Origin: Shewanella eurypsychrophilus
Lineage (GTDB): Bacteria; Pseudomonadota; Gammaproteobacteria; Enterobacterales; Shewanellaceae
NCBI RefSeq assembly: GCF_007004545.3
Contig: NZ_CP045503.2
Location: forward strand, 1,892,501 to 1,956,500
Direction of reading: 5' to 3'
DNA length: 64,000 bases
The first letter of the stretch is position 1; each line of letters begins with the position of its first letter. The notes under the pieces are model-generated. The model saw only the letters and a list, made by a program, of their open reading frames with translations, was not told the origin of the DNA and ran no database searches. Position numbers and translations under genes: made by a program. This document shows, piece after piece, positions 35,683 to 45,084 of this stretch.

Positions 35683-37800
35683 ATGCCAGTGGTTATTAAG
35701 CGGGATGGTTACCGCACGCCTTTTGACGAAACAAGGATTAGAGATGCAGTATCAGCTGCAGCTAACTCGGCAGGTATTGATGATAAAGCCTATGCGGCCC
35801 AGGTCGCGAATGTAATTGCGAGCAGTGTGTCTATGCGTGAAGAGATAGATATTCACGATCTACAAGACCTCGTTGAAAATCAGCTGATGGAAGGGCCTTA
35901 TAAATCCCTTGCACGTGTTTATATCGAGTATCGCCATGACAGAGATCTGCATCGTGAAACGAGCAGTCGATTAAACCAAGAGATCCGTGGCTTAGTTGAG
36001 CAAAGTAATGCTGCTTTAATGAACGAAAATGCCAATAAAGATTCCAAAGTGATCCCAACTCAAAGGGATCTGCTCGCGGGTATTGTGGCCAAACATTATG
36101 CCACTCGACATATTCTGCCAAAAGATGTGGTCGCGGCACATGAGGCTGGCGAAATTCATTACCATGATCTGGATTACGCACCTTTCTTCCCTATGTTCAA
36201 CTGTATGCTGATCGATCTCAGTGGCATGCTGACTCAAGGGTTTAAGATGGGTAATGCCGAGATTGAGACGCCTAAGTCTATCTCGACAGCGACCGCAGTA
36301 ACGGCTCAAATCATTGCGCAAGTCGCCAGTCATATCTATGGCGGCACGACTATCAACAGAATTGACGAAGTCCTCGCACCATTCGTAGCTAAGAGCTATG
36401 ACAAGCAATATCAGTTAGCACTGGACTGGGGCATTACCGATGCTAAAGCGTTTGCAACGGCTCAGACAGAAAAAGAGTGTCATGATGCTTTCCAGTCGTT
36501 GGAATATGAGGTCAACACCTTACATACCGCAAACGGCCAGACACCGTTTGTTACCTTCGGTTTTGGTTTAGGCACTTCATGGGAGTCTCGACTCATTCAA
36601 GCGTCGATGATGAAGGTGCGTATTGCAGGTCTAGGTAAGAACCGTAAGACGGCAGTTTTCCCTAAATTGGTATTTGCTATTCGTGATGGCATCAACCACA
36701 AGGTTGGCGATTGCAATTATGATATCAAAAAGTTAGCCCTAAAGTGTGCCTCTACTCGCATGTACCCAGACATTCTTAACTACGAGCAAGTGGAAAAGGT
36801 GACGGGATCATTTAAGACCCCTATGGGGTGTCGAAGCTTCTTGGGAACCTATGAAGAAGAGGGTGAGTTAGTCCATGAAGGACGTAACAATTTAGGCGTA
36901 GTCAGCCTCAACTTACCAAGAGTTGCGCTAGAGTCAGGCGGTGATGAAGCTGAGTTTTATCGTATTTTAGATCAACGCTTAGTGATTGCGCGTAAGGCAT
37001 TAGATACCCGTATTGAGCGTTTGGAAGGGGTTAAAGCCCGTGTCGCTCCTATTTTATATATGGAAGGGGCTTGTGGGGTAAGATTGCGCGCCGATGAAGA
37101 GATCTCAACCATCTTTAAAAATGGCCGTGCCTCGATTTCTCTTGGATATATTGGTTTACATGAAACCATTAATGCGCTTTATGGCACTGACAAGCATGTC
37201 TATGACAGTGAGCTATTAAGAGAAAAGGCGATAGCTATCATTGAGTACATGAAAGCTGCAACCTTGAAGTGGAAAGAAGAGACTGGCTATGCGTTTAGCT
37301 TATACAGCACGCCGAGTGAAAACTTATGTAGTCGTTTCTGTCACATAGATACTAAACGTTTTGGCGTGGTTAAAGGGGTTACTCAAAAAGGTTATTACAC
37401 CAATAGCTTCCATCTTGATGTAGAGAAGCAAGTGAATCCCTACGACAAGTTGGATTTTGAGCAGCCATATCCTGCATTAACCAATGGTGGCTTTATTTGT
37501 TACGGAGAGTATCCGAATATGCAGAATAATCTTGAAGCCTTAGAGGATGTGTGGGACTACAGCTACAGTCGCGTGCCATATTACGGCACCAATACACCGA
37601 TTGATGAGTGTTATGACTGTGGTTATACCGGCGAATTCGAATGTGCCAGTAAAGGGTTTACCTGTCCTAAGTGTGGCAATCATGAGCCAAGCCGAGTCTC
37701 AGTAACCCGTCGAGTATGTGGATACCTAGGTAGCCCAGATGCGAGACCATTTAACTTTGGCAAGCAAGAAGAAGTTAAGCGACGGGTTAAACACTTATAA
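35683..37800 (+). CDS. nrdD: Anaerobic ribonucleoside-triphosphate reductase NrdD
   Basis: A 705-residue glycyl-radical class III ribonucleotide reductase, making dNTPs without oxygen. ATP-cone at the N-terminus (VIKRDGYRTPFDETRIRDAV). Catalytic barrel with KTPMGCRSFLG near residue 386 and SENLCSRFCHID near residue 545. Zinc site of two CxxC pairs, CYDCGYTGEFEC and CPKCGN, near residues 643-666. Glycyl-radical loop RVCGYLGS near residue 681, where the activase forms the radical. The ATG has AGGAGAG about 8 nt upstream. nrdG follows 97 bp downstream. Confidence 0.97.
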   Translation: MPVVIKRDGYRTPFDETRIRDAVSAAANSAGIDDKAYAAQVANVIASSVSMREEIDIHDLQDLVENQLMEGPYKSLARVYIEYRHDRDLHRETSSRLNQEIRGLVEQSNAALMNENANKDSKVIPTQRDLLAGIVAKHYATRHILPKDVVAAHEAGEIHYHDLDYAPFFPMFNCMLIDLSGMLTQGFKMGNAEIETPKSISTATAVTAQIIAQVASHIYGGTTINRIDEVLAPFVAKSYDKQYQLALDWGITDAKAFATAQTEKECHDAFQSLEYEVNTLHTANGQTPFVTFGFGLGTSWESRLIQASMMKVRIAGLGKNRKTAVFPKLVFAIRDGINHKVGDCNYDIKKLALKCASTRMYPDILNYEQVEKVTGSFKTPMGCRSFLGTYEEEGELVHEGRNNLGVVSLNLPRVALESGGDEAEFYRILDQRLVIARKALDTRIERLEGVKARVAPILYMEGACGVRLRADEEISTIFKNGRASISLGYIGLHETINALYGTDKHVYDSELLREKAIAIIEYMKAATLKWKEETGYAFSLYSTPSENLCSRFCHIDTKRFGVVKGVTQKGYYTNSFHLDVEKQVNPYDKLDFEQPYPALTNGGFICYGEYPNMQNNLEALEDVWDYSYSRVPYYGTNTPIDECYDCGYTGEFECASKGFTCPKCGNHEPSRVSVTRRVCGYLGSPDARPFNFGKQEEVKRRVKHL

Positions 37801-37835
37801 TACCAATCAGTAGAGTTATCTGCTTAGGCTAAAAG

Positions 37836-37862
37836 CGCCATATTAATTTATGGCGTTTTTCT
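37836..37862 (+). terminator. Hairpin between nrdD and nrdG
   Basis: CGCCATA and TATGGCG arms with a 6-nt loop are followed by TTTTTC. It resembles a terminator, so nrdG may be expressed by partial read-through at lower level than nrdD. Confidence 0.6.
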
Positions 37863-37897
37863 TCATTTATAACCGCTAAAACTAGGTCGTACTTTTA

Positions 37898-38371
37898 ATG
37901 AATTATCACCAATACATGCCTATCGATGTCATTAACGGGCCCGGTACGCGAGCGACCTTATTTGTGTCAGGGTGTGAGCATCAATGCCGAGGTTGCTACA
38001 ACCAGTCGACCTGGAACCCGTGCCATGGCCATGAGTTCGATCTGCAGATGCAACAGCAGGTCATCAATGACTTAAAAGATCAGCGAATTAAGCGAAGGGG
38101 TCTATCACTTTCTGGTGGAGATCCCCTTTATCCGGGGAATCTGGCATGTATATTAGCATTAGTGAAACGTGTTAAAGCTGAGTGTCCCGATAAAGATATA
38201 TGGCTGTGGACTGGCTATCTATTGTCAGAGTTAAGCATTGTTCAGCGAGCGATAGTTGATTATGTGGATGTGCTTGTCGATGGTAAATTTGAGCAGGATA
38301 AAGCCGACCCAAGCTTAGTGTTTCGTGGCAGTAGTAATCAGGTAATTCATAATCTTGCACAAAAGCGATAA
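37898..38371 (+). CDS. nrdG: Anaerobic ribonucleotide reductase activating protein NrdG
   Basis: A 157-residue radical-SAM activase that installs the glycyl radical on NrdD. The iron-sulfur cluster motif is CEHQCRGCYN near residue 27 (CxxxCxxC). It starts MNYHQYMPIDVINGPGTRATLF, typical of NrdG, and GLSLSGGDPLYPGN near residue 68 is the SAM-binding glycine region. The length fits the family. Confidence 0.96.
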   Translation: MNYHQYMPIDVINGPGTRATLFVSGCEHQCRGCYNQSTWNPCHGHEFDLQMQQQVINDLKDQRIKRRGLSLSGGDPLYPGNLACILALVKRVKAECPDKDIWLWTGYLLSELSIVQRAIVDYVDVLVDGKFEQDKADPSLVFRGSSNQVIHNLAQKR

Positions 38372-38424
38372 CTGTATTCATCGACTACTGTTATAATAGC
38401 TGCCATAAGGTTTCAACAGATTAA

Positions 38425-38456
38425 AAAAACAGCCATTTCATTTAGGCTGTTTTTGC
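38425..38456 (+). terminator. Terminator after nrdG
   Basis: AAAACAGCC at 38426-38434 pairs with GGCTGTTTT around a 10-nt loop, with A and T runs on the flanks. It lies about 55 bp after the nrdG stop. Confidence 0.78.
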
Positions 38457-38485
38457 ATTTTTATAGATTATTTTAAGGCAAGACC

Positions 38486-38842
38486 ATGAATTTAAAGCAA
38501 GAGCTTCACGAGCTAAGCGATAAGCTAGAAACGTTTCGTCGTAAATTAGCGGCAGCGGAGAAGCGCGGTGACCAAGCTGTTATGTTGCAGTTTAGGAAAG
38601 AGATCAATGCAATGACTAAGCGCATTGCGAGCACTAAAACTCAACAGACTCGTGAATTAAGTAAGCAGGGAGGCACTGTTGTCGGCATGAAATTCAATCG
38701 TCCTCTGACGAAAGCCGAGCAAGCTGATATGGGTAAACTGAAAAAGTCTGTAAAAGGACTGATTGTTGTACATCCTATGACGGCATTAGGACGTGAAATG
38801 GGCGTAAAAGTTGTGACTGGTTTCGCTGCTAAAAAATTCTAA
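38486..38842 (+). CDS. yibL: YibL family ribosome-associated protein
   Basis: A 118-residue basic protein. LKQELHELSDKLETFRRKLAA at the N-terminus forms a coiled coil, then GMKFNRPLTKAEQADMGKLKK and VVHPMTALGREMGVKVVTGF follow; the whole closely resembles YibL, reported to associate with ribosomes. Function is not established. AAGGCAAGACC precedes the ATG. It follows the nrdG terminator, so it has its own promoter. Confidence 0.88.
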   Translation: MNLKQELHELSDKLETFRRKLAAAEKRGDQAVMLQFRKEINAMTKRIASTKTQQTRELSKQGGTVVGMKFNRPLTKAEQADMGKLKKSVKGLIVVHPMTALGREMGVKVVTGFAAKKF

Positions 38843-39143
38843 TATTTGATTTTATATCAGCTAGATGATTCATCTTTAGTGAGCGACTTCAAGTTATTGT
38901 CTTGTCGCAAGGCGTATCCTCTGAGCCTAATGGTGACGGGATTGTGAGTCTTTGGTGAATCAATAGCCGATTAAAACGCTAAGGTATTTCACTTACTGGT
39001 AAAACCAGCTAAAATTCCTCCCTTCAGTTCGAGTTAGAATGAATGGGTAGGTTTATAAAATTGTTGTTTTATAGACTCAGGTATTTCTCGTTGTTTTTCT
39101 GATTTTAGTCATCTCAGGGAAAGAGAGTCTTTAAGGTTATTTC
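38843..39143. other. 301-bp leader region of ribA
   Basis: No gene. TATAAAA/TTTTATA arms near 39054-39073 form a weak hairpin. I looked for the conserved core of an FMN riboswitch and did not find it, so there is no evidence that this ribA copy is flavin-regulated through its leader. Confidence 0.4.
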
Positions 39144-39761
39144 ATGTCGATTAAGTATATCGCTTCTTCAAAACTTCCAACGCCTTGGGGTGTTTTTGCC
39201 ATGCATGGTTTTGAAGACACAGAGACTGGAAAAGAGCATGTCGCACTAACGTTAGGTGAGCTGGACTCCGAGCAACCTATCCTTGGGCGTATTCACTCTG
39301 AGTGCTTAACTGGTGATGCATTGTTCAGCTTACGTTGTGATTGTGGTTTTCAGTTACAAACAGCAATGCAAAATATTGCCGATGTGGGTCAAGGCTTTAT
39401 TCTTTACCTTCGTCAAGAAGGGCGAGGCATAGGCTTACTCAATAAAATTAGAGCTTATGAGCTACAAGATCGGGGCGCCAATACTGTTGAAGCCAATGAA
39501 CAATTAGGCTTTGCCGCTGATATGCGTAAATATGACATGATCTTGCCAATGATGGAAAAAATGGGTGTTAAGAAGGTCAAGTTAATGACTAATAATCCCC
39601 GTAAAGTCAAAGCAATGAAAGAGTTAGGGATTGAAGTTGTTGAGCGCATACCACTTCAAGTCGGTAAGAATCGTTATAACGAATCTTATTTGAAAACTAA
39701 ATCCACCGAACTTGGCCACTTGATGTCAGAATATCACTTTTCTGATGAAGAAAAAGATTAA
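39144..39761 (+). CDS. ribA: GTP cyclohydrolase II RibA
   Basis: A 205-residue enzyme that opens GTP to start riboflavin synthesis. It has [24 protein letters not shown] near residue 50 with the three zinc cysteines, [21 protein letters not shown] near residue 92 and the C-terminal [20 protein letters not shown]. Length matches stand-alone RibA; no RibB domain is fused. AAGG precedes the ATG by about 8 nt. Confidence 0.95.
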   Translation: MSIKYIASSKLPTPWGVFAMHGFEDTETGKEHVALTLGELDSEQPILGRIHSECLTGDALFSLRCDCGFQLQTAMQNIADVGQGFILYLRQEGRGIGLLNKIRAYELQDRGANTVEANEQLGFAADMRKYDMILPMMEKMGVKKVKLMTNNPRKVKAMKELGIEVVERIPLQVGKNRYNESYLKTKSTELGHLMSEYHFSDEEKD

Positions 39762-39797
39762 CTGAAGTTATAGATTTTCCTTCAATCTGCCGCTATA

Positions 39798-39842
39798 TTC
39801 AGAACCATAAATATAATAATTATTTTTATCTATGGTTCTGAA
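39798..39842. promoter_or_regulatory. 12-bp hairpin enclosing the next gene's start codon
   Basis: TTCAGAACCATA at 39798-39809 pairs perfectly with TATGGTTCTGAA at 39831-39842 across a 21-nt AT-rich loop. The ATG of the following gene (39832) is inside the 3' arm. It could block translation at low temperature or end ribA transcription, though no T-run follows. Confidence 0.55.
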
Positions 39843-40644
39843 AAATCTTATTTTCCTAGTATCTTTTTTCATCTCAATCACTGTTTCTGCAGAAGAAGAT
39901 TTTACTCACTATGCCTTTGCCAATTATTTAGGCAGTGGTATCTATAAAACCTCAGGTCAAAATGCGACTGTAGTCAATATCCCCATTAGTTTTGATATTC
40001 GAAACGACGATACTTCATCCTTGATCTTGCGCACTCCAGTATCCTTGGGCTTCTTTAATTTTACCTGGAGCGACCTGCCAGAAGGTGAGTTCCCCGACAA
40101 TGTCGGCACTATGACTGTCACTCCAGGTATTGAGTATCGGGTCAACACCTCCGACGACCATGAGTTTCAGGCCTATATCGATCTGGGTTATGGCAATAAT
40201 TTTACGTCAGGGACCAATGTTGCCATATATTCAGCTGGTGTCTCTAGTTTGTTAGATTTACAGCTTAGACAAAGCGATCCTGTATGGGTCAATAGACTCT
40301 TCTTTGCCGGTTATTCAAGTTTCGATGGCAAGCAGAATGAAACATACTCTGCACTGCAATCTGGTGTCGATATCGGCACGGATATCTACTGGCGCTGGGA
40401 TTGGCTTGGTGTCGATGTTGAACCTAGATTTTTTGCTGCCGGATATTGGTATTTCGATAAATTAAGGTTCGCGACTCCCTTTGGCGAAGATGTTTTGGTG
40501 TCTCATAGCTTAGAGATCGGTGCGACATTGGCATTTTCTAAACCCATCTTATGGGAGTGGATGGGCATAGATAGACTCGGCTTAAGTGTGAGAGCCGGTG
40601 ACGGTGTTCAGGCGTGGCGTTTGATTTTTGAATTTCCCATCTAA
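39832..40644 (+). CDS. Predicted outer-membrane beta-barrel protein, function unknown
   Basis: A 270-residue protein. Signal peptide MVLKNLIFLVSFFISITVSA, then amphipathic beta-strands with aromatic girdles (YAFANYLGSGIY, IDLGYGNNF, VNRLFFAGYSSF, RFFAAGYWYFD) and a C-terminal strand WRLIFEFPI ending in a hydrophobic residue, as in outer-membrane barrels. I do not recognise a named family. It has no clear ribosome site, and its start codon is inside a hairpin. It follows ribA after 70 bp, possibly in the same transcript. Confidence 0.7.
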   Translation: MVLKNLIFLVSFFISITVSAEEDFTHYAFANYLGSGIYKTSGQNATVVNIPISFDIRNDDTSSLILRTPVSLGFFNFTWSDLPEGEFPDNVGTMTVTPGIEYRVNTSDDHEFQAYIDLGYGNNFTSGTNVAIYSAGVSSLLDLQLRQSDPVWVNRLFFAGYSSFDGKQNETYSALQSGVDIGTDIYWRWDWLGVDVEPRFFAAGYWYFDKLRFATPFGEDVLVSHSLEIGATLAFSKPILWEWMGIDRLGLSVRAGDGVQAWRLIFEFPI

Positions 40645-40787
40645 ATTTACTTACCAAATAACCTTCAAAAAACAAGCTTACTGATGCGTTGTTACTATAA
40701 TTAAAGGACGTTTAGTTTGCAGTTCAAAGTTGATGTCTAAGTCACTTTGGCATTAACTTGTCTGCGTCTTTTAGTAGGGCACTTGTC

Positions 40788-41522
40788 ATGATCACACCAC
40801 GTATACTGGTTTCACTTGTCTGCGTATTCCTATTTGTCTTTGCCGATATTCAATTGGCTTTAGCTAACTCCAATACTGAGGTGAGTCAAGAGCTGACAAC
40901 CCTCTATCGTGCTGCCAGAAAAGTCATCTCTGTCAATCAACAGCATATTAATGATGCTTCCATAGGCGATAAACAATTATCGGGAAAGCTGGTGGCAGAG
41001 CAGGCTCTAGCCAATTATGCCGAGGCCAGTGGCAGTGCTCTTGATACCGAAAAACTTACTGATGCTCAGAGTGCAATGCTAAAGGCTGTTGAAGATGTGA
41101 TGGATGAAAATCAAGAGTTAATTAATGAGCAAGGTGTTGGGTTTAAGGGATTTTTACCTGCAATTTTTGCTAGGCAGGTTGCTAATAAATTCAGTGCCAG
41201 TATGGCTGGAAAAATGAAAATTAAGCTGACTGCACCTAAGAGCTATGTGAGAAACCGAGCTAACAGGCCTGATAAGTGGGAGCATAATGTCATTGAGACC
41301 ATGTTTAAGCGCGTCGATTATCAGAAAGGAACCCCATTTTCTGAAGAGGCGAGTGTAAAAGGAAAAGAGGCATTTAGATTTATATTGCCCGAATATTATG
41401 GCAAGTCCTGTTTAGGCTGCCATGGCATGCCAAAAGGTGAGAGAGATATTACTGGCGGTAAAAAAGAAGGAGGTGTGTTGGGTGAATTAGGTGGGGCGAT
41501 CAGTTTGATCATCTACCAGTAG
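40788..41522 (+). CDS. Periplasmic c-type haem protein with Tll0287-like (DUF3365) domain
   Basis: The frame opens at a TTG at 40758; I prefer ATG 40788 with AGGG upstream, giving 244 residues and a signal peptide [20 protein letters not shown] ending near LALAN. The Tll0287/DUF3365 fold, a haem-binding relative of PAS sensor domains, is suggested by [31 protein letters not shown] and [24 protein letters not shown] is a c-type haem attachment site (CxxCH). The downstream chemoreceptor gene starts 13 bp later, so the two likely work together as redox, NO or O2 taxis partners. Confidence 0.82.
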   Translation: MITPRILVSLVCVFLFVFADIQLALANSNTEVSQELTTLYRAARKVISVNQQHINDASIGDKQLSGKLVAEQALANYAEASGSALDTEKLTDAQSAMLKAVEDVMDENQELINEQGVGFKGFLPAIFARQVANKFSASMAGKMKIKLTAPKSYVRNRANRPDKWEHNVIETMFKRVDYQKGTPFSEEASVKGKEAFRFILPEYYGKSCLGCHGMPKGERDITGGKKEGGVLGELGGAISLIIYQ

Positions 41523-41535
41523 AGGTTGTAGTGGT

Positions 41536-43254
41536 ATGTTTAAAAATATGACAATATCGACCAAGTTAGTCGCTGGGAGTTTTGGCTTTTCCGCAGTCAT
41601 TGCAATCGCATTGATCTATGTACTGACTACGGTAGAAAGTATCTCTTCAATTAGCATTGAGCAGCAAGAGTTGGTTGAGCAACAAATTGATGCGATTAGG
41701 CATCAGGAAGAGATGCAAACCCTTCAACAAATTGAGCGTAATAAATATCTTCTTGCAGGCGAAATAGACAGAGAGTTTCGAGATCTTAGGGCATGGATGC
41801 TGGATCTATCTGTCAGCTGGTTAAATGAAGCCGAAGATCAGGCAAATGCAACACAAGAACATCTCAACAGTAAGCTTGATGAGTTGTCGAAAATTGATGC
41901 GAGCCTTGCCAATGAACTTAAGAATAAAACTCAAGCGTTTTATGACCTTATGCTAGAAGCCGTCGATGCCTATGTTGATGATAACCGAGTGAAAGGAAAT
42001 TCATTAATTGCGGGAAGTAGGGCACAGGCGGAAGAGATAGAGCTGCTCATACTCAGTTTTCAGCAAGTTGCGAATATCAGTTTTGAAAATGTCAGCTTGA
42101 AGGCTAAATCGGCCAGTGCAGAGGTTACCCGCTCCGGAAGTTTAGTCAGAGATGCCGCTGCTCAGGTAGTGCAAAAAAATTCTGAACTGTTTTTTCTATC
42201 CATTACCCTGCTAGTTGTCATTATTCTGTTGAGTATTATCTATACCTATGTGATGCGTCGTGAGATCTGTACCCCAATAGAGCGGCTTCGCTCAACGGTT
42301 GAACGGATTGAGAAAGAATCAGATTTAACCAGTAGGTTTGAGGTCAGGAGCCTAGATGAAATTGGGATAACTGGAACTGCATTTAATCGCATGATGGCGC
42401 AGTTTGCCACCATAGTGAGTAAAGTGACCGATGCATGTCAGCAGTTAGATACTGCGGTATCCGATTTAGTGAAAATTATGCGTGAAACGAAACAAGGCGT
42501 CGTCGATCAGCAAGATTCGACGGAACAAGTTGCAGCGGCAATCAACCAGATGGCCACTACGGTTCAGGAGGTTGCGCAACATACCGAACAGGCGACGCTG
42601 GCAACGCTCAATGCAACCGAGGCAGCCTCTCATGGTCGTCAAATGGTTGAGAATTCAGTGACGCAAACATTAGGCCTGACTAACATGATCGCTGATGCTA
42701 ATCTGGCTATTGCTAGAGTCGAGAAAGACAGTAGTGCCATAGGTAAAGTTCTGGATGTGATCAGAGGGATATCAGAGCAGACTAATCTACTTGCACTTAA
42801 TGCGGCTATTGAGGCTGCAAGAGCGGGAGAAGCGGGTCGAGGCTTCGCCGTTGTAGCCGATGAAGTACGTACTCTTGCGCTGCGAACTCAGGAATCTACA
42901 GAAGAGATTAATAAGATTATCAATAATCTGCAATCGGGCACTCAGCATGCTGTCAGTATCATGTCTCAGGGCGATGAGGATGCTAAATCTGTACTCGAAC
43001 AAGCACAGAAGGCAGGGGATGCTTTAAAGACGATAGAGGAGCAAATTACTGAGATTAATGAGCTCAATGCCATGATCGATACTTCTGCCGAACAGCAGGC
43101 CGTTGTGGCTTCAGAGATTAATCAAAATGTTGTCTCAATCAGCGATGGCTCAATATCAACGACAGAGGCCGTTGAGAATACAGTTTCAGCCAGTGAGAAC
43201 TTACTGCTATTGTCTCGTCATCTAGCCAGTTTAGTACAGCAGTTTAAAGTCTAA
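41536..43254 (+). CDS. Methyl-accepting chemotaxis protein
   Basis: A 572-residue chemoreceptor. First membrane segment [19 protein letters not shown] near residue 12; a helical periplasmic region of about 180 residues without an obvious PAS/Cache fold; second membrane segment [19 protein letters not shown] near residue 218; HAMP ([20 protein letters not shown]); and the conserved cytoplasmic hairpin with [21 protein letters not shown] near residue 412. No C-terminal CheR pentapeptide is seen. Co-transcribed with the haem protein, it may sense that protein's state rather than bind a ligand itself. Confidence 0.95.
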   Translation: MFKNMTISTKLVAGSFGFSAVIAIALIYVLTTVESISSISIEQQELVEQQIDAIRHQEEMQTLQQIERNKYLLAGEIDREFRDLRAWMLDLSVSWLNEAEDQANATQEHLNSKLDELSKIDASLANELKNKTQAFYDLMLEAVDAYVDDNRVKGNSLIAGSRAQAEEIELLILSFQQVANISFENVSLKAKSASAEVTRSGSLVRDAAAQVVQKNSELFFLSITLLVVIILLSIIYTYVMRREICTPIERLRSTVERIEKESDLTSRFEVRSLDEIGITGTAFNRMMAQFATIVSKVTDACQQLDTAVSDLVKIMRETKQGVVDQQDSTEQVAAAINQMATTVQEVAQHTEQATLATLNATEAASHGRQMVENSVTQTLGLTNMIADANLAIARVEKDSSAIGKVLDVIRGISEQTNLLALNAAIEAARAGEAGRGFAVVADEVRTLALRTQESTEEINKIINNLQSGTQHAVSIMSQGDEDAKSVLEQAQKAGDALKTIEEQITEINELNAMIDTSAEQQAVVASEINQNVVSISDGSISTTEAVENTVSASENLLLLSRHLASLVQQFKV

Positions 43255-43349
43255 TACCAGTACAATCACAGTTTAACCATTCGCGAAGATAACGGACCTT
43301 GGCTTAACTCCCGGCCCGCTAGCACTATTAGCTTTTATACCGATTTGCC

Positions 43350-44879
43350 TTATTCACATTGAGACTTTCCAGCTTCATAGCAACTTGGTTTCCTTGGGCA
43401 CACAGCTCCTCTGGAACAGATTAATCTGGCCTGGGTATCAATACCTCTCTCGACCCAGTTAATATTTAAAATTTTTGCCACGCTCATGAGGTTTTTCTTA
43501 ATGGCTTTAGGGATCTCGGCTTCGCCACCACTGTTTACACAAGCTTGCTTTAATTCGGCTGCGATACTGAGTGGATCTCCACCTTGAGCTTCAATAGCTG
43601 GGTTGAGGTCGATACCGGCGCAAAGGACATGGTTATTACCTGCCATGTCCTCCACTTTTACTGACTCACAGCAGTAGATCCTTGGTTCATCATCGACATC
43701 TAAAATAGACAGTTGCGCCGAAGAGCCTGTACTGGCTTCATTAATTTTTCTAAAGACGGCCCAATGTTGACAGGGATCTTGTACCAGTCGCATATTACCC
43801 CAGGGAAGAGGGATCCCATTACCACGATATACCGCTTTTAATTTTCCTGGAGCGTATGCATCAAAATAATGCCAATGTGGATAAGGTGAAACTACAGTCA
43901 TACGACGCATGGCAACGGACGCAGATACACCGACTTTTTCATGTATATTAATTTCGTAACCATGACGGTCTAATAACTGTCTAAATGGGACTTTAGGGCA
44001 GAGCAGGGCACCTGCAAAAAAACTAGACTCGAAATCACGCCAGGCATGTAAGATATCTTGGGCATTAACTGTTGATGACTGAGGTGTGCCATTGTCCATC
44101 TGGGTACTGACCTGGCTTCGCCCTGTGGTGAGTACTGACTTTAAACCATCTTTATTGTGTAAAACACAATGTCCTATATGCACTGCTAAATCGTATTTTA
44201 GACGTGTTGGATTCGATTTTAGTTTTTTGTTGATGTAGATGGTTGAAGGTGGCTCAAAGAAAGAGGTGACCAGTTGTGTTGATGTGACACCCATTTCATC
44301 GACAACATCTTGGGGCGTCCTATCTATCCATTTTACTTTGAGCCCCAAGCCCTTGGCAATATCCATTATGTCTTCCAAGGCAAGCGGTAAACGTTTATGG
44401 CCTATCTCTTCGGCAGCGCGTTCGAGATCTGGGAAATGGTTTTGATGATGTTCTTGATGGGCTCGGATCAACAGATGAGCAAATTGGCGTCCGGTGATCC
44501 CTGTCTGGGATAACATTTCTGGAATGGCTATTTGTAATATGTCTTTAGAAAACAAAAAGCTCGGTTCGAGTGCCATGCCATTGATCCCGCCTCGTCGGCC
44601 TTTTTCCGGCGTGATGGCATTATCTTCAGGAACATCGTCTAAAAACCAATCGACCTCTTTTTGAAATACGGCTGCGATCACGGCCAACATGCCGGCACTT
44701 GGCACGCGTTTGCCTCTTTCTATCATAGATAAATAGGACACAGATGGTGACGATTCTGGATCGACTCTTATGCACCTGGCAGAGAGATCTTCCATGGTGA
44801 GATGGTTTCTTTTTCTGAGGTTTCGGATCTTTGTCCCAAGAAAATGTGACTTTCGCATTAAGCTTTTTGTAGTTCTCAT
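43350..44879 (-). CDS. XRE-type transcriptional regulator, DUF3612/ScfR-like
   Basis: A 509-residue regulator. N-terminal helix-turn-helix FLGTKIRNLRKRNHLTMEDLSARC and SYLSMIERGKRVPSAGML (residues 13-70); middle region with IYINKKLKSNPTRLKYDLAVHIGH, like the IrrE/ImmA-type domain of ScfR regulators; cysteine-containing C-terminus CSRGAVCPRKPSCYEAGKSQC. ScfR-like proteins (RamB, PrpR types) sense short-chain acyl-CoA and control glyoxylate or methylcitrate genes; in related bacteria DUF3612 regulators occur by malate synthase and isocitrate lyase, as I recall. Here the divergent neighbour is a malate-synthase-domain protein. An in-frame ATG at codon 8 is an alternative start. Confidence 0.82.
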   Translation of the reverse strand: MRTTKSLMRKSHFLGTKIRNLRKRNHLTMEDLSARCIRVDPESSPSVSYLSMIERGKRVPSAGMLAVIAAVFQKEVDWFLDDVPEDNAITPEKGRRGGINGMALEPSFLFSKDILQIAIPEMLSQTGITGRQFAHLLIRAHQEHHQNHFPDLERAAEEIGHKRLPLALEDIMDIAKGLGLKVKWIDRTPQDVVDEMGVTSTQLVTSFFEPPSTIYINKKLKSNPTRLKYDLAVHIGHCVLHNKDGLKSVLTTGRSQVSTQMDNGTPQSSTVNAQDILHAWRDFESSFFAGALLCPKVPFRQLLDRHGYEINIHEKVGVSASVAMRRMTVVSPYPHWHYFDAYAPGKLKAVYRGNGIPLPWGNMRLVQDPCQHWAVFRKINEASTGSSAQLSILDVDDEPRIYCCESVKVEDMAGNNHVLCAGIDLNPAIEAQGGDPLSIAAELKQACVNSGGEAEIPKAIKKNLMSVAKILNINWVERGIDTQARLICSRGAVCPRKPSCYEAGKSQCE

Positions 44880-45084
44880 TTTGTAAAATTCACACTGTAA
44901 AATTTTAATTGTGAAATTGTAGTAAAAAATTAGCTAGACTACAAATCAAGCAATCGGAAAAGATATTAATTATTCATCACAGTAGTTAAACAGTAATAAA
45001 AGTTGATGTTTATTGATGATACTGAATTTATCCAGTTGTTAATAATAGAAAAATAACCCGAGATTGAGTTGAGAGGATAAGGCT
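44880..45084. promoter_or_regulatory. Divergent promoter with TGTAAAATT repeats
   Basis: TGTAAAATT occurs at 44882-44890 and again at 44896-44904, 14 bp apart, followed by an inverted-looking AATTGTGAAATTGTA. The cluster abuts the regulator start and is a candidate for autoregulation and control of the divergent gene. Confidence 0.45.

Noticed and set aside
38843..39143. Possible FMN riboswitch upstream of ribA
   Set aside because: The conserved riboswitch core was not found in the leader; only weak hairpins are present.
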